40,464 nt of DNA from Acrocarpospora macrocephala (GCF_009687865.1 NZ_BLAE01000018.1:101895-142358); one strand, 5' to 3'; shown: positions 7,999-17,370, counted from the first letter of the stretch. Program-made: numbers and translations. The notes: generated by a model from the letters alone, not told the origin.

Positions 7999-8637
7999 TC
8001 AATGCCCCAGATAGGCGAGCACGGCGAGCACCCTGCGGTGATCGTCCGGTGCGGGATCCAGCCCCAGCTTGAGGAAGATGCTGGAGATGTGCTTCTCGAC
8101 CGCCCCCTCGGAGATGACCAGCCGGGCGGCGATGGCGCTGTTGGAGCGCCCTTCCGCCATCAGCCCCAGCACCTCGTTCTCCCGCCCGCTCAGCCGTTCC
8201 CTCGGCAGGCGGCGCCGGCTCAGCAACTGCACGACCACGTCGGGATCGATGACCGTCCCGCCCCCGGCCACCCGCCGTACCGCGTCGAAGAACTCCGCGA
8301 CGTCGGAGATGCGCTCCTTGAGCAGGTATCCGACGGCGGCGGCACCGCCACCGATCAGCTCGGTCGCATACCGCTCCTCGACATACTGCGACAGCACCAG
8401 GATCGGGAAGCCCGGCCGCTGCGCCCGCACCTCCAGCGCGGCGCGCAACCCCTCATCCGTGTGCGAGGGCGGCATGCGCACGTCGACCACCGCCAGGTCG
8501 GGCAGGTGCTCCTCGACCGCCGCCACCAGCGCGGGCCCGTCCCCGACGGCCGCCACCGTCGCCACCCCGCCGTCGGCGAGCAGCCGCGTGAGCCCTTCCC
8601 GCAGCAGCACGGAATCCTCCGCGATCACGACCCGCAT
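7999..8637 (-). CDS. LuxR/NarL-family response regulator
   Basis: A 212-residue two-domain regulator. The receiver has acidic-pocket residues E7-D8, phospho-acceptor D52 in AVVDVRMPP, and the conserved lysine at about K107 (LLKERI). The C-terminal LuxR HTH runs from LSGRENEVLGLMAEG through NSAIAARL and GAVEKHISSIFLKLG. It is downstream of the histidine kinase with a 17-base gap, so the two are almost certainly co-transcribed and a cognate pair. The ATG at 8637 begins MRVVIAEDS at the canonical family start. In-frame GTG codons just upstream are possible but would overlap the kinase stop. Targets are unknown; the adjacent secreted paralogs are candidates. Confidence 0.9.
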   Translation of the reverse strand: MRVVIAEDSVLLREGLTRLLADGGVATVAAVGDGPALVAAVEEHLPDLAVVDVRMPPSHTDEGLRAALEVRAQRPGFPILVLSQYVEERYATELIGGGAAAVGYLLKERISDVAEFFDAVRRVAGGGTVIDPDVVVQLLSRRRLPRERLSGRENEVLGLMAEGRSNSAIAARLVISEGAVEKHISSIFLKLGLDPAPDDHRRVLAVLAYLGH

Positions 8638-8654
8638 GCCGTCCAGACTAGAGC

Positions 8655-10043
8655 TCACCACGTGCAGGGCAGCTCCGCCCGGACCAGGGTGGGCCCGCCG
8701 GGCGGGCTGTCCACGGTGACGATCCCATCGATGGTCGCGGCCCGATCGGCCAGCCCCGCCAGCCCACCCCCCGGTACGGCGACCGCCCCGCCGACCCCGT
8801 TGTCGGCCACCTCCACTACCACCCGCAGATCCTGCCTGCTGACGTGCACCCGCGCCTCGGTCGCCGCCGCGTGTTTGGCCATGTTGGTCAGCGACTCGGC
8901 CACGATGAAGTAGGCGATGCTCTCCACGGCCGGCGGCGGCCGCTCGGTGATCTCCACCGACACGTCCACCCGGACCGGGGCCCGCCCGGCCAGCGACGAC
9001 AGCGCCGCGTCGAGCCCCCGATCCGTGAGGATCGCCGGATAGATCCCCCGAGCCAGATCCCGTAGCTCGGCGATCGCCGCCTTGGTGCCCGCGTGCGCGC
9101 TGGCCAGCAGTTCCCGGACCGCTTCCGGATCGGCGTCCATCTTGGCCTGCGCGCGACCGAGATCCAGCGCCACCGCCAGCAGCCGCTGCTGGGCGCCGTC
9201 GTGCAGGTCCCGCTCGATCCGGCGGCGCTCGGTCTCGGCCGCGTCCACACCTCTGGCCCTGCTGGCCCGCAACCGGTCGGCCCTGGCCGCGAGGACCTTG
9301 GTCTCGTCGGCCCCCAGCAGCAGCCGGGCCAGGGCGCCGTGGAGCCAGGCCAGGCCGCGTATCGCGTACAGACCGGCGAAGACCAGCGCGAATCCTAGGA
9401 TCGTCACCGGAACGGCCTCGGCGACCGTGTCCACCTCGAACTCGCCGATCGACAGCCACTCGTTCCCGAGCACGATCGGAATCGGGCCGACGATCAGCCA
9501 AAGCGAGACACACCAGAACACCATCGAGGCGACGAACTCCACCATCCCCACCGGGAACAGCAGCAGCAGGTATCCCAGGTCCTTCCAGGTGGCCGGATCC
9601 CCGAACAGCCACCCGACGTGGTTCCAGAACCCCCGCTCCGGCCTGGCCCGGTAGGGATCCTCCAGTTTCACCCCGAACGACCACCGCACCAGCCGCCGCT
9701 CCAGCATGGCCGCCCACCGCCACAGGAACATGGTGAGCACCAGCATCGGCACCCCCACCCAGACCACTATGAACGCCACCGACACCGGAATCGCGAAAAC
9801 CAGCCCGACGAAGTAGCACCCCCCGAGCACGATGCTCCCCAGCAGGTACGGCACCGCCCGCCAGGTGGCCGGATCGACCGCCACTCCCAGCGGCCCCCAC
9901 CGCCCGAACGGCACCCGATCGCGCAGCGGCCCACGCTCCGCCACGTCCGCGGCGGCCGGACCTTCGCTCGAGTGTTCCGCACCCGATTCCCCGAGCAGAG
10001 CCTCGAACGCTGCGGCAGAACCCCGCTGGTCAGCCGTCATCAT
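8655..10043 (-). CDS. Membrane sensor histidine kinase (HisKA_3 type)
   Basis: A 462-residue kinase. After a soluble N-terminus it has two related membrane segments, each opening with a DPATW motif (residues 57-61 and 149-153) and followed by hydrophobic hairpins. This matches the duplicated putative-sensor domain common in actinobacterial kinases. The dimerisation/phosphotransfer helix contains ERRRIERDLHDGAQQRL with phospho-accepting H281. The ATPase domain has SLTNMAKHAAA (N box) and VADNGVGG (G1). Two adjacent ATG codons (10043 and 10040) both suit the upstream GGGAGG. It pairs with the response regulator immediately downstream. The input signal is not evident; no periplasmic sensor loop of useful size is seen. 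Confidence 0.92.
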   Translation of the reverse strand: MMTADQRGSAAAFEALLGESGAEHSSEGPAAADVAERGPLRDRVPFGRWGPLGVAVDPATWRAVPYLLGSIVLGGCYFVGLVFAIPVSVAFIVVWVGVPMLVLTMFLWRWAAMLERRLVRWSFGVKLEDPYRARPERGFWNHVGWLFGDPATWKDLGYLLLLFPVGMVEFVASMVFWCVSLWLIVGPIPIVLGNEWLSIGEFEVDTVAEAVPVTILGFALVFAGLYAIRGLAWLHGALARLLLGADETKVLAARADRLRASRARGVDAAETERRRIERDLHDGAQQRLLAVALDLGRAQAKMDADPEAVRELLASAHAGTKAAIAELRDLARGIYPAILTDRGLDAALSSLAGRAPVRVDVSVEITERPPPAVESIAYFIVAESLTNMAKHAAATEARVHVSRQDLRVVVEVADNGVGGAVAVPGGGLAGLADRAATIDGIVTVDSPPGGPTLVRAELPCTW

Positions 10044-10140
10044 CTCGCCTCCCGCAAACCGGACATATACAGCTTGTGCAGCATGCCAAGCCCGCCTGGC
10101 GCGGCGGTATGGAGCGAGCGGGCGTCTCCATCCTGGAGCT

Positions 10141-10345
10141 GTCCCCAGGGCGCACCCATGACAACCGCATGCGGTGAGCCCGGGGCGATAACGTTACGGG
10201 GCTTCCTCCGGTGTCACGTCCACGTCCGGGCACGCCGCGAGGGCGACCCACGAAACGAGCATCCAGGGCGAAACATTGTGGGGTCTCACCTGTGCCACGT
10301 CCGCATCTGGGCGCGTCGCGGGGGCGTACCCACGAAAAAAGCCCC
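10141..10345. repeat. Degenerate ~80-bp tandem repeat between kinase and rho
   Basis: The 338-bp gap between the kinase start and the rho stop holds no gene. It contains two clearly related copies, about 10188-10265 and 10270-10345. Both read roughly GGGG-TC-CC-GTG-CACGTCC-C-T-GGGC-CG-CGCG-GGGCG-ACCCACGAAA. A more diverged third partial copy is at about 10145-10187 (GGGCGCACCCATGA...CCGGGGCGA). The last copy runs into the rho terminator. Function is unknown; it may be a remnant of an expanded intergenic element. Confidence 0.6.
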
Positions 10346-10365
10346 GGGTGGCGAGCACCCGGGGC
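10335..10365 (-). terminator. Intrinsic terminator of rho
   Basis: A 10-bp perfect GC stem (GCCCCGGGTG at 10341-10350 with its complement at 10356-10365, five-base loop) is followed on the minus strand by six T residues (AAAAAA at 10335-10340 on plus). It starts 16 bases after the rho stop codon. Confidence 0.92.
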
Positions 10366-10381
10366 GTTTCTCGGAGTGAGG

Positions 10382-12427
10382 CTAGTCGCGGTCGTTGCTG
10401 ACGGTGGTCTTCTGGACCTGCATCAGGAACTCGGCGTTGGACTTGGTCTCCTTCATCTTCTCCAGCAGGAGTTCCAGGGCCTGCTGCATGTCGAGCGCGT
10501 GCAGCACCCGGCGCAGCTTCCAGACGACCTGGAGCTCCTCCTTGCCGAGCAGGATCTCTTCCTTACGCGTGCTGGAGGAGTCCACGTCCACGGCCGGGAA
10601 GATGCGCTTGTCGGCGAGCGAGCGGCTGAGCTTGAGCTCCATGTTGCCGGTGCCCTTGAACTCCTCGAAGATGACCTCGTCCATCTTGGAGCCGGTCTCC
10701 ACCAGCGCGGTGGCCAGGATCGTCAGCGAGCCGCCGTTCTCGATGTTGCGCGCGGCGCCGAAGAACCGCTTCGGCGGGTAGAGGGCGGTCGAGTCGACAC
10801 CACCGGACAGGATGCGCCCGGACGCCGGGGCGGCCAGGTTGTAGGCCCGGCCCAGGCGGGTGATCGAGTCGAGCAGCACGACCACGTCGTGGCCCAGCTC
10901 GACCAGGCGCTTGGCGCGCTCGATGGCCAGCTCGGCGACCGTGGTGTGGTCCTCGGCCGGACGGTCGAAGGTGGAGTGGATGACCTCGCCCTTCACCGAC
11001 CGCTGCATGTCGGTGACCTCTTCAGGACGCTCGTCCACCAGGACGACCATCAGGTGGCACTCGGGGCTGTTGCGGGTGATCGCGTTGGCGATGGACTGCA
11101 GCACCATGGTCTTGCCCGCCTTGGGCGGGGAGACGATCAGACCACGCTGGCCCTTGCCGATCGGCGAGACCATGTCGATGATCCGCGTCGTCATGATGTT
11201 GGGCTCGGTCTCCAGGCGGAGCCGCTCCTGCGGATACAGCGGGGTGAGCTTGTTGAAGTCGGGCCGCTGCCTGGCCTGGTCGGGCTCCATGCCGTTGACC
11301 GTGTCGAGGCGGACCAGCGCGTTGAACTTCTCCCGGCGCTCGCCCTCGCGGGGCTGGCGGACCGCCCCGGTGATGACGTCGCCCTTGCGCAGGCCGTTGC
11401 GGCGGATCTGGGCGAGCGAGACGTAGACGTCGTTGGAGCCGGGCAGGTAGCCGCTGGTCCGGACGAAGGCGTAGTTGTCCAGGATGTCGAGGATACCGGC
11501 GATCGGGATGAGGACGTCGTCCTCGCTCACCACGGGCTCGTTGCTGTCGCCGAAACGGTCCCGGCCACGGCGGTTGCGCTCCCGGAACCTGCCGCGACGG
11601 CCACGCGGGTCGTCGTCCTGCCCGGGGGGCCCGCTCTGGCGGTCCTGGCGGCTGTCCTGCCGGGTGTCCTGACGGTCGCGGCCCCGATTGTCGCCGCCGT
11701 CGGCCGCGCGCGTGTCGATCCGCTCGGTGCGCTCGGTGCGCTCGCCCCGATCGGTGCGGTCGTTACGGTCCGTGCGCTCGGTGCGGTCCGCACGGTCGGT
11801 GCGGTCGCCCCGGTCCCCGCGGTCACGGCGGTCGCCGCGCTCCCCGCGGTCGTTGCGTCCCCGGCGCTCGCGGCGGTCGTTCATCCGCTCGCCCCGGCTG
11901 TCGCGGGAGTCACCGTGCGTGACCTCGGTCTGTGCGGCCTGAGCCGGAGCGGCCTGCGGCTCGGGCGCGGACTGCACGACGGGCTGGGCCGCAGACTGGG
12001 CCGCAGACTGTACGGCGGACTGGACGGCGGGCTGGGCCGCCGGAGCGCTGTCCACGCGCTCCAGAGCGACGGGTTCCGGCTCCGGGCGAGGCTCGGCGAC
12101 GGGCAGCGTGGCCTGCTCGGGAGCGGCGGTGGCCCGGGAACGTTCCCGGCGGGCACGGGTGGGGCGCTCAGCCGGCGCCGGTTCCGCCGGCTTCGCCTCC
12201 GCGGGTGCCGCGGCCCCCCCCTGCTTCTCCTGGATGGCCGCGATGAGCTGGCTCTTGCGCATCCGTCCGGTGCCGCTGATGCCGAGACTGGTGGCCATGG
12301 CCTGCAGCTCGGGCAGCACCATGGCGGACAGGCCGGTGCCGGAGCGACGACGCGGCGAGCGCGCCGCGGCGGCGGTGGGGGCGTCGCCGGCGGGTGCGTC
12401 GGCGAGGAGTTCGGTGGTGTCGCTCAA
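10382..12427 (-). CDS. rho: Transcription termination factor Rho with long Arg/Asp-rich insertion
   Basis: A 681-residue hexameric RNA translocase/ATPase. The N-terminal Rho_N helices (to about residue 70) include GRMRKSQLIAAIQEKQ. Residues ~72-280 form a low-complexity insertion: first Ala/Pro/Gln/Glu, then tandem DR/ER/TD runs. The cold-shock RNA-binding domain follows (GILDILDNYAFVRTSGYLPG). The ATPase core has Walker A SPPKAGKT near residue 436, Walker B VVVLLDSITR, and the Q/R loops. Large Arg-rich insertions are known for high-GC actinobacterial Rho proteins and extend primary RNA binding. The start is a TTG at 12427: the preceding codon is a stop, and GGAAGGA lies seven bases upstream. 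It has its own terminator and is separated from thrB by a 398-bp leader. Confidence 0.95.
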   Translation of the reverse strand: MSDTTELLADAPAGDAPTAAAARSPRRRSGTGLSAMVLPELQAMATSLGISGTGRMRKSQLIAAIQEKQGGAAAPAEAKPAEPAPAERPTRARRERSRATAAPEQATLPVAEPRPEPEPVALERVDSAPAAQPAVQSAVQSAAQSAAQPVVQSAPEPQAAPAQAAQTEVTHGDSRDSRGERMNDRRERRGRNDRGERGDRRDRGDRGDRTDRADRTERTDRNDRTDRGERTERTERIDTRAADGGDNRGRDRQDTRQDSRQDRQSGPPGQDDDPRGRRGRFRERNRRGRDRFGDSNEPVVSEDDVLIPIAGILDILDNYAFVRTSGYLPGSNDVYVSLAQIRRNGLRKGDVITGAVRQPREGERREKFNALVRLDTVNGMEPDQARQRPDFNKLTPLYPQERLRLETEPNIMTTRIIDMVSPIGKGQRGLIVSPPKAGKTMVLQSIANAITRNSPECHLMVVLVDERPEEVTDMQRSVKGEVIHSTFDRPAEDHTTVAELAIERAKRLVELGHDVVVLLDSITRLGRAYNLAAPASGRILSGGVDSTALYPPKRFFGAARNIENGGSLTILATALVETGSKMDEVIFEEFKGTGNMELKLSRSLADKRIFPAVDVDSSSTRKEEILLGKEELQVVWKLRRVLHALDMQQALELLLEKMKETKSNAEFLMQVQKTTVSNDRD

Positions 12428-12532
12428 CTAATGGTCCTTCCCAGGGGTCGGGCGCCGGGCTTGTTCGTCCAGGCGTCCCGGTGGTGCGACCCGGCGGGAC
12501 AGACCGGGTCGGGCTTCGCGAACCTCATGCAT
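12428..12532 (-). CDS. Putative rho leader peptide (34 aa)
   Basis: An ATG at 12532, with AGAGGG about five bases upstream, opens a 34-residue frame starting MHEVREARPG and ending GKDH. Its TAG stop (12430-12428) directly abuts the TTG start of rho (12427). The good ribosome-binding site and zero-gap junction suggest translational coupling or autoregulation of rho. E. coli has a similarly sized rhoL leader, but no sequence similarity is claimed. It could be chance in GC-rich DNA. Confidence 0.4.
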   Translation of the reverse strand: MHEVREARPGLSRRVAPPGRLDEQARRPTPGKDH

Positions 12533-12571
12533 GGATCCCTCTGGGTACCGAGATTCACGAGCGGTAGAGGC

Positions 12572-12589
12572 CCGGGGGAATCCCCCCGG
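12572..12589 (-). promoter_or_regulatory. GC hairpin in the rho 5' leader
   Basis: CCGGGGG, a four-base loop and CCCCCGG form a perfect 7-bp stem about 40 bp upstream of the leader-peptide start. No T tract follows, so it is unlikely to be an intrinsic terminator. It may shape the rho leader RNA. The rest of the 398-bp thrB-rho gap shows no convincing gene. Confidence 0.35.
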
Positions 12590-12825
12590 ATTGCCACCAC
12601 CGACCAGATGTCGAGGTGGTTCGAACGCGCATGTCTCCGAATACACCGCCCCTGACCGCGTGAGCGACTGGAGGAGGCAGATTCCGGGAAATCCCCACTG
12701 CTTCGGCGAAGCGAAGTGCGGAGATGTGCGAATGACAAGCACGCACCCAACACGGGGGCACCTGGTGCGGCTATCAGCCTAACATCACCAGCGCACACAG
12801 CTATTCCCTGAAGGTCGAAGAGGCA

Positions 12826-13725
12826 TCAGCGTGTCTCAGGAAACTGAACGAACGCACCCACCGGGTCGACGTTCAGCGGCTGGATGTGCCAGTCACTACC
12901 CACTTCTGGCGCGATCAAATCCTGCGCAGATCCGATGGAAAACGCAAGAATTGTGGGCCCCGCTCCTGAGACTACCGCGGGAACCCCGGCAGAGCGCAGA
13001 CGTTCTACCAGGTCAGCGGTGCGCGGCATGGCAGGCGCGCGATATTTCTGATGAAGATGGTCGTGCGTGGCGGTCAGCAGGAGATCCGGCCGCCGGGTCA
13101 GCGCGTGCACCAGCAGCGCGGCGTTGGCGGCGTTGGCGGCGGCCTCGGCGTGCGGCACGGTGGCGGGCAGCAGGCCCCGGGCCGCCTCGGTGGACAGCCG
13201 GAAATCAGGAATCAGGACCACGGGCCGCACGTCCTCGTGCACGGGCAGGGTGACCGCCTGCGGCGTGCCCTGGGCGGTGTAGGCGATGGTGAAGCCGCCG
13301 TACAGGCAGGGTGCGACGTTGTCGGGATGGCCTTCGATCCGGGCGGCGAGTTCGAGCGCGCACGCGTCGTCGAACCCGGGAGCGTCGGCGAACGCGCGGG
13401 CGGCGAGCACGCCCGCCACGATCGCGGCCGAGGACGAGCCGAGGCCGCGGGCGTGCGGGATCCGGTTGCGGCAGCGCAGCCGGATGCCCTTGGGCTGGTC
13501 GACGCCGAGCGTGTCGAAGGTCGCCCGCATGGTGGAGATGATCAGGTGGCCTTCGCCGGGGTCCACCTCCCCCGCCCCGTGGCCGTCGATCTCGATCTCG
13601 ACGTCGTCTCCCGCGAGCTCGACCTCGACCTCGTCGTGCAGATCGAGTGCGAGTCCCAGGCTGTCGAATCCGGGTCCCAGATTGGCGCTGGTCGCGGGCA
13701 CCCGGACCAGAACGCTCATTGGCAT
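12826..13725 (-). CDS. thrB: Homoserine kinase
   Basis: A GHMP-family kinase that phosphorylates L-homoserine to O-phosphohomoserine in threonine synthesis. The 299-residue protein opens with VRVPATSANLGPGFDSLGLAL, conserved in ThrB. It carries the ATP-binding PHARGLGSSSAAIVAG at about residues 90-105, and the C-terminal VSGAGPTILAF motif. The ATG at 13725 follows GGGGAG by four bases; a second ATG at 13719 is possible. It follows thrC with an 11-base gap, so substrate production and use are encoded together. Confidence 0.95.
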   Translation of the reverse strand: MPMSVLVRVPATSANLGPGFDSLGLALDLHDEVEVELAGDDVEIEIDGHGAGEVDPGEGHLIISTMRATFDTLGVDQPKGIRLRCRNRIPHARGLGSSSAAIVAGVLAARAFADAPGFDDACALELAARIEGHPDNVAPCLYGGFTIAYTAQGTPQAVTLPVHEDVRPVVLIPDFRLSTEAARGLLPATVPHAEAAANAANAALLVHALTRRPDLLLTATHDHLHQKYRAPAMPRTADLVERLRSAGVPAVVSGAGPTILAFSIGSAQDLIAPEVGSDWHIQPLNVDPVGAFVQFPETR

Positions 13726-13736
13726 GCGTCTCCCCG

Positions 13737-14795
13737 TCAGGCAAGTTCCAGTGCGGCCGCCGCCGCGTACACGTCGATCGGGATGGTGACCGGGGTGGGC
13801 GCGCCCGAGATGGCCCAGTCCGGGTCCTTGAGTCCGTTGCCGGTGACCGTACAGACGATCCGCTCGCCGGGGTTGATCAGCCCGCGCTCGTGCGCCTGCA
13901 GCAGCCCCGCCACGCTGGCCGCCGAGGCCAGCTCGACGAACACGCCCTCCCCCTGGGCGAGCAGCTTGTAGGCCGCCGCGATCTGCCGGTCGGTGACGGC
14001 CTGGATGTCGCCGCCCGACTCGTCCCTGGCCGCCTCGGCGAGCCGCCAGGAGGCGGGGTTGCCGATCCGGATCGCGGTGGCGATCGTGTGCGGGTGGGTC
14101 ACCGGCGCCCCGTTGACGATCGGCGCCGCCCCACTCGCCTGGAACCCCAACATTCTGGGCCGCTTGCTGGCGAGGCCGTCCGCCGCGTATTCCCGATATC
14201 CCATCCAATATGCCGAGATATTGCCCGCGTTCCCCACCGGGATGCAGTGCACGTCGGGCGCGTCGCCGAGCGCGTCCACGATCTCGAACGCGGCCGTCTT
14301 CTGCCCCTGCAACCGGTACGGATTGACCGAGTTGACCAGCGCGATCGGGTAGTTCTCGGCCAGCTTCTTGGTCATCTCCAGGCAGTCGTCGAAGGACCCC
14401 TCGACCTGCAGCAGCTTGGCGCCGTGCACGAGCGCCTGGGCCAGCTTGCCCATCGCGATCTTCCCGCGCGGGACCAGCACGGCGCAGGTCAGCCCGGCCC
14501 TCGTCGCGTACGCCGCCGCGGACGCGCTGGTATTGCCGGTGGAGGCGCAGATGACCGCCTGGGCGCCCTCCTCCACGGCCTTGCTGATGGCCATGGTCAT
14601 GCCCCGGTCCTTGAAGCTCCCGGTCGGGTTGAGACCCTCGACCTTGAGGTGGACCTCGCAGCCGACCAGCTCGGAGACCCGGCGCGCCGGAACCAGCGGC
14701 GTGCCGCCCTCCAGCAGCGTCACCACGGGCGTCGCCGCACTCACCGGGAGCCGATCCCGGTACTCCTCGATGAGACCACGCCAAGCCCTGGACAT
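13737..14795 (-). CDS. thrC: Threonine synthase
   Basis: A PLP-dependent enzyme converting O-phosphohomoserine to threonine. The 352-residue protein begins [18 protein letters not shown]. It has the PLP-lysine motif [12 protein letters not shown] (K62), the phosphate-binding [13 protein letters not shown], and a late [11 protein letters not shown]. The ATG at 14795 has GGAG five bases upstream, and a longer upstream frame lacks family similarity. It is normally the gene after hom; here the neighbour across the divergent 260-bp region is a glycosyltransferase, which marks one edge of the inserted island. A possible promoter lies in that region (TAGACT/TACCGC-like boxes), but this is weak. Confidence 0.95.
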   Translation of the reverse strand: MSRAWRGLIEEYRDRLPVSAATPVVTLLEGGTPLVPARRVSELVGCEVHLKVEGLNPTGSFKDRGMTMAISKAVEEGAQAVICASTGNTSASAAAYATRAGLTCAVLVPRGKIAMGKLAQALVHGAKLLQVEGSFDDCLEMTKKLAENYPIALVNSVNPYRLQGQKTAAFEIVDALGDAPDVHCIPVGNAGNISAYWMGYREYAADGLASKRPRMLGFQASGAAPIVNGAPVTHPHTIATAIRIGNPASWRLAEAARDESGGDIQAVTDRQIAAAYKLLAQGEGVFVELASAASVAGLLQAHERGLINPGERIVCTVTGNGLKDPDWAISGAPTPVTIPIDVYAAAAALELA

Positions 14796-15055
14796 GATTG
14801 CTCCGTCCCGCGCGCGCGGATGGCACACGCTACCTGCGGTATTGGGCACCGAGTCTAGGGCCAACCGGCCACCGCCGGTGATGCCGTGTCCATCAGGTGG
14901 ACACGCAGCTGGACAGCCGTCCCGGCTTCCGGACACCTTCTCGGAGAACTCCCAGGCTCCTTCGATACCCTCAGCGCACGGGGCAGTAACAACGGCAAGG
15001 TTCGGTGCGGGCCACCGCGACCGCGACGACATCGACAACATGAGGTGCGGGAGCA

Positions 15056-16528
15056 ATGACGGGGCGGACAGCGGGACGGCGCCCACTGATCGCGCACAAT
15101 GACTACTCGCCGCTGACGCCCCCGGTGCTGGGGCAGTGGGAACCGGCGACCTCGGTCAGCGTGATCGTTCCGGCGCACGGCGGGCAGCACCGTCTCGATC
15201 TCACCCTGGCCTCGCTCGTGGCGCAGAGCTACCCGGCGGACCTCACCGAGGTCGTCGTCGTGGACGACGGCAGCGATCCGCCGCTGGGGCTGCCCGAGAT
15301 CCGGCCCCAGAACACCCGCCTGGTCCGCGCCGACGGCGACGGCTGGGGGCCCGCGCACGCGGTGAACGTCGGCGCCGCCGCCTCGGAGGGCACGGTCATC
15401 CAGCGGCTGGACGCGGACATGATCCTCTACCGCGAGCACCTCGAGGCGCTCATGCGCTGGCACCACCTGACCGACTACCTGGTCACCATCGGCTCCAAGC
15501 AGTTCGTCGAGGACTCGGGGGGCGCCCCCGCGGCCGTGCGTGACGCGGTGGCGCAGGACCGGGTGGAGGAGCTCTTCGACCTGTCCCACGCGGTGCCGAG
15601 CTCGACCGAGCGCACGATCCAGCGCCTGGACGGCCTGCGGCGCAGCAAGAACCCCTACCACGTGTGCACCGGGCCCACCCTGTCGTTGCACCGCCGGCTC
15701 TTCCAGGACGCCGGGGGGTTCGACCCGGAGGTGATCCGGGGCGAGGACACCGAGTTCGCCTACCGGCTGGCCCAGGCCGGTTCGGTGTTCGTGCCCGACC
15801 CGGAGGCCAGGGCGGTCCACCTCGGGCTGCCCTCCCAGCGGCGCAACCGGTCGGCGACCGTGCGGGCGGTCGAGCCGTTCCTGGCCCATCGCATCCCGCT
15901 CCGCCGCGACCTGCGCAAGGAGCGCTCCAGGCAGTGGCTGGTGCCCTACGTCGAGGTGGTCCTGAACGTCGAGCACGTGGCCGAGCGGGACGGCCGCAGG
16001 GCGGTGGACGCCGCGCTCAGCGGAACGCTCCCCGACGTCTCGGTCACCCTGGTCGCGCCCTGGTCCAAGCTGCCCCTGGGGCGGCACGGCGTGCTCAGCG
16101 ATTCCGGGTTCGAGCTGCGGATGTTGCGCGAGGGCTTCGCGCACGACCCGCGCGTCCGGCTCACCGAGGAGATCCCGCCGAGCGCGGCGCCGATCCCGTT
16201 CCGGTATGTCGGCCCGGTGGACCTGCCGCTCGAACCGACCTCGCTGGAACGCATGACCAAGCGGATGACTGAGGACGGTCTCGGCCTGCTGGTGGTCACC
16301 CTGCCGGACGGCAGGACCGCCAGGATGGAGCGGACCGAGGCGGTGAGCCGGGCCCTGCTGCTGGCCGATCCGGCGTCCTCACCGGCCCAGGTGATCGCCC
16401 AGACCCATGGCGTACGGCACAGCGAGGCCAAGACCTTCTGGGCGGGCGAGCTGCCTGCCCTGCCGCCGGCGCCACAGCCGGAGCCACCGTTGCGGGTCCG
16501 CATCTTCCGCCGGCCTTCCCCGCGATGA
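15056..16528 (+). CDS. Family 2 glycosyltransferase
   Basis: A 490-residue soluble GT-A glycosyltransferase that would transfer a sugar from a nucleotide-sugar donor. Visible features are SVIVPAHGG near residue 35, the first acidic cluster VVVVDDGSD at ~67-74, and the metal-binding IQRLDADMI with D119/D121. The acceptor-side [11 protein letters not shown] lies near residue 230. The C-terminal ~200 residues look like a second, unassigned domain. No membrane spans are seen. It is divergent from thrC and ends eight bases before the convergent deacetylase, opening the glycan island. The acceptor and sugar cannot be read from the sequence. Confidence 0.87.
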   Translation: MTGRTAGRRPLIAHNDYSPLTPPVLGQWEPATSVSVIVPAHGGQHRLDLTLASLVAQSYPADLTEVVVVDDGSDPPLGLPEIRPQNTRLVRADGDGWGPAHAVNVGAAASEGTVIQRLDADMILYREHLEALMRWHHLTDYLVTIGSKQFVEDSGGAPAAVRDAVAQDRVEELFDLSHAVPSSTERTIQRLDGLRRSKNPYHVCTGPTLSLHRRLFQDAGGFDPEVIRGEDTEFAYRLAQAGSVFVPDPEARAVHLGLPSQRRNRSATVRAVEPFLAHRIPLRRDLRKERSRQWLVPYVEVVLNVEHVAERDGRRAVDAALSGTLPDVSVTLVAPWSKLPLGRHGVLSDSGFELRMLREGFAHDPRVRLTEEIPPSAAPIPFRYVGPVDLPLEPTSLERMTKRMTEDGLGLLVVTLPDGRTARMERTEAVSRALLLADPASSPAQVIAQTHGVRHSEAKTFWAGELPALPPAPQPEPPLRVRIFRRPSPR

Positions 16529-16536
16529 GGACGGAC

Positions 16537-17370
16537 TCAGCCCTTGGTGGTGATCAGCGTGGCGCCTTCCTCGCGCTCAGCCATCAGGTCCGACACGGTG
16601 ACGAACTCGTAGCCCTTCGCCCGGAGCTGCCGGATGATCGGCCCGAGCCGGCGCAGGAAGACCGGTTCGTAGGTGTTGACCGCGTCATGGGCGAGAAAGA
16701 TCGTTCCTGGGGTGACGTTGTCCACCACGTACGGGATGACCGAATCCGGGTCCTTCTGGAAACTCGCTTCGACGACGCCCTGCGACCACAGGACGACCCG
16801 GTATCCCAGCCCGTCGGCGACCCGCATCGGAACCGCGCCGAGGTGGCCGAACGGCGGCCGGAGCAGCCGCACCTCCCGGCCGGTGATCTTGGCGATGGCT
16901 TCGTGCGCTTGGGTGAGGTCGGTCCGGACGGCCTCGTAGTCGCCGAGGTCGTTGAGGCTCTTGTGCAGCCAGCTGTGGTTGCCGATCTCGTGCCGGTCGA
17001 TCCTGCCGTCCAGGATCTTGGGATTCCTGGTCAGCGTCCGGCCGACGAGGAAGAACGTGGCGGGCACCTTCTCCTCGTCCAGGGCGTCCAGGACCAGCGG
17101 CGTGTAGTTCGGCACCGGGCCGTCGTCGAAGGTCAGCGCGATGAGCTTCTTCCTGGTCTCGACCGCCCAGGTGATCATCCCGTGGCCGCGGGCCCGGTCC
17201 GACGGCTTGGCCGTCGCGAGGGCGGGGGCGGGCTTCTCCGTGCGCGCGGCGGAGTCTCCGGAGCGCAGGTACCGGTCCGCGGCGACCCCGGCCGCCGCTC
17301 CCCCGGCGAGGACGGCCGACAGCCCGCCAATCGTCTTCAGCGCTTTGCGCCGGTCAACTGGCGATTCCAT
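16537..17370 (-). CDS. Exported polysaccharide deacetylase (NodB/CE4)
   Basis: A 277-residue exported CE4 enzyme that removes N- or O-acetyl groups from a polysaccharide or peptidoglycan. The N-terminus has a twin-arginine-like DRRKALK followed by a hydrophobic Gly/Ala stretch, suggesting Tat export or a membrane anchor. Catalytic motifs: LTFDDGP (D82, D83), the metal-binding HEIGNHSWLH (H132 and H136), RPPFGHLG (R171), and a late IFLAHDAV. The ATG at 17370 follows GAGG. It sits inside the glycosyltransferase island on the opposite strand, so it is a likely modifier of the same surface polymer. Confidence 0.9.
   Translation of the reverse strand: MESPVDRRKALKTIGGLSAVLAGGAAAGVAADRYLRSGDSAARTEKPAPALATAKPSDRARGHGMITWAVETRKKLIALTFDDGPVPNYTPLVLDALDEEKVPATFFLVGRTLTRNPKILDGRIDRHEIGNHSWLHKSLNDLGDYEAVRTDLTQAHEAIAKITGREVRLLRPPFGHLGAVPMRVADGLGYRVVLWSQGVVEASFQKDPDSVIPYVVDNVTPGTIFLAHDAVNTYEPVFLRRLGPIIRQLRAKGYEFVTVSDLMAEREEGATLITTKG

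Noticed and set aside
10211-12655. 814-residue plus-strand frame opposite rho
   Set aside because: Antisense to an unambiguous Rho; no domain or codon signal of its own.
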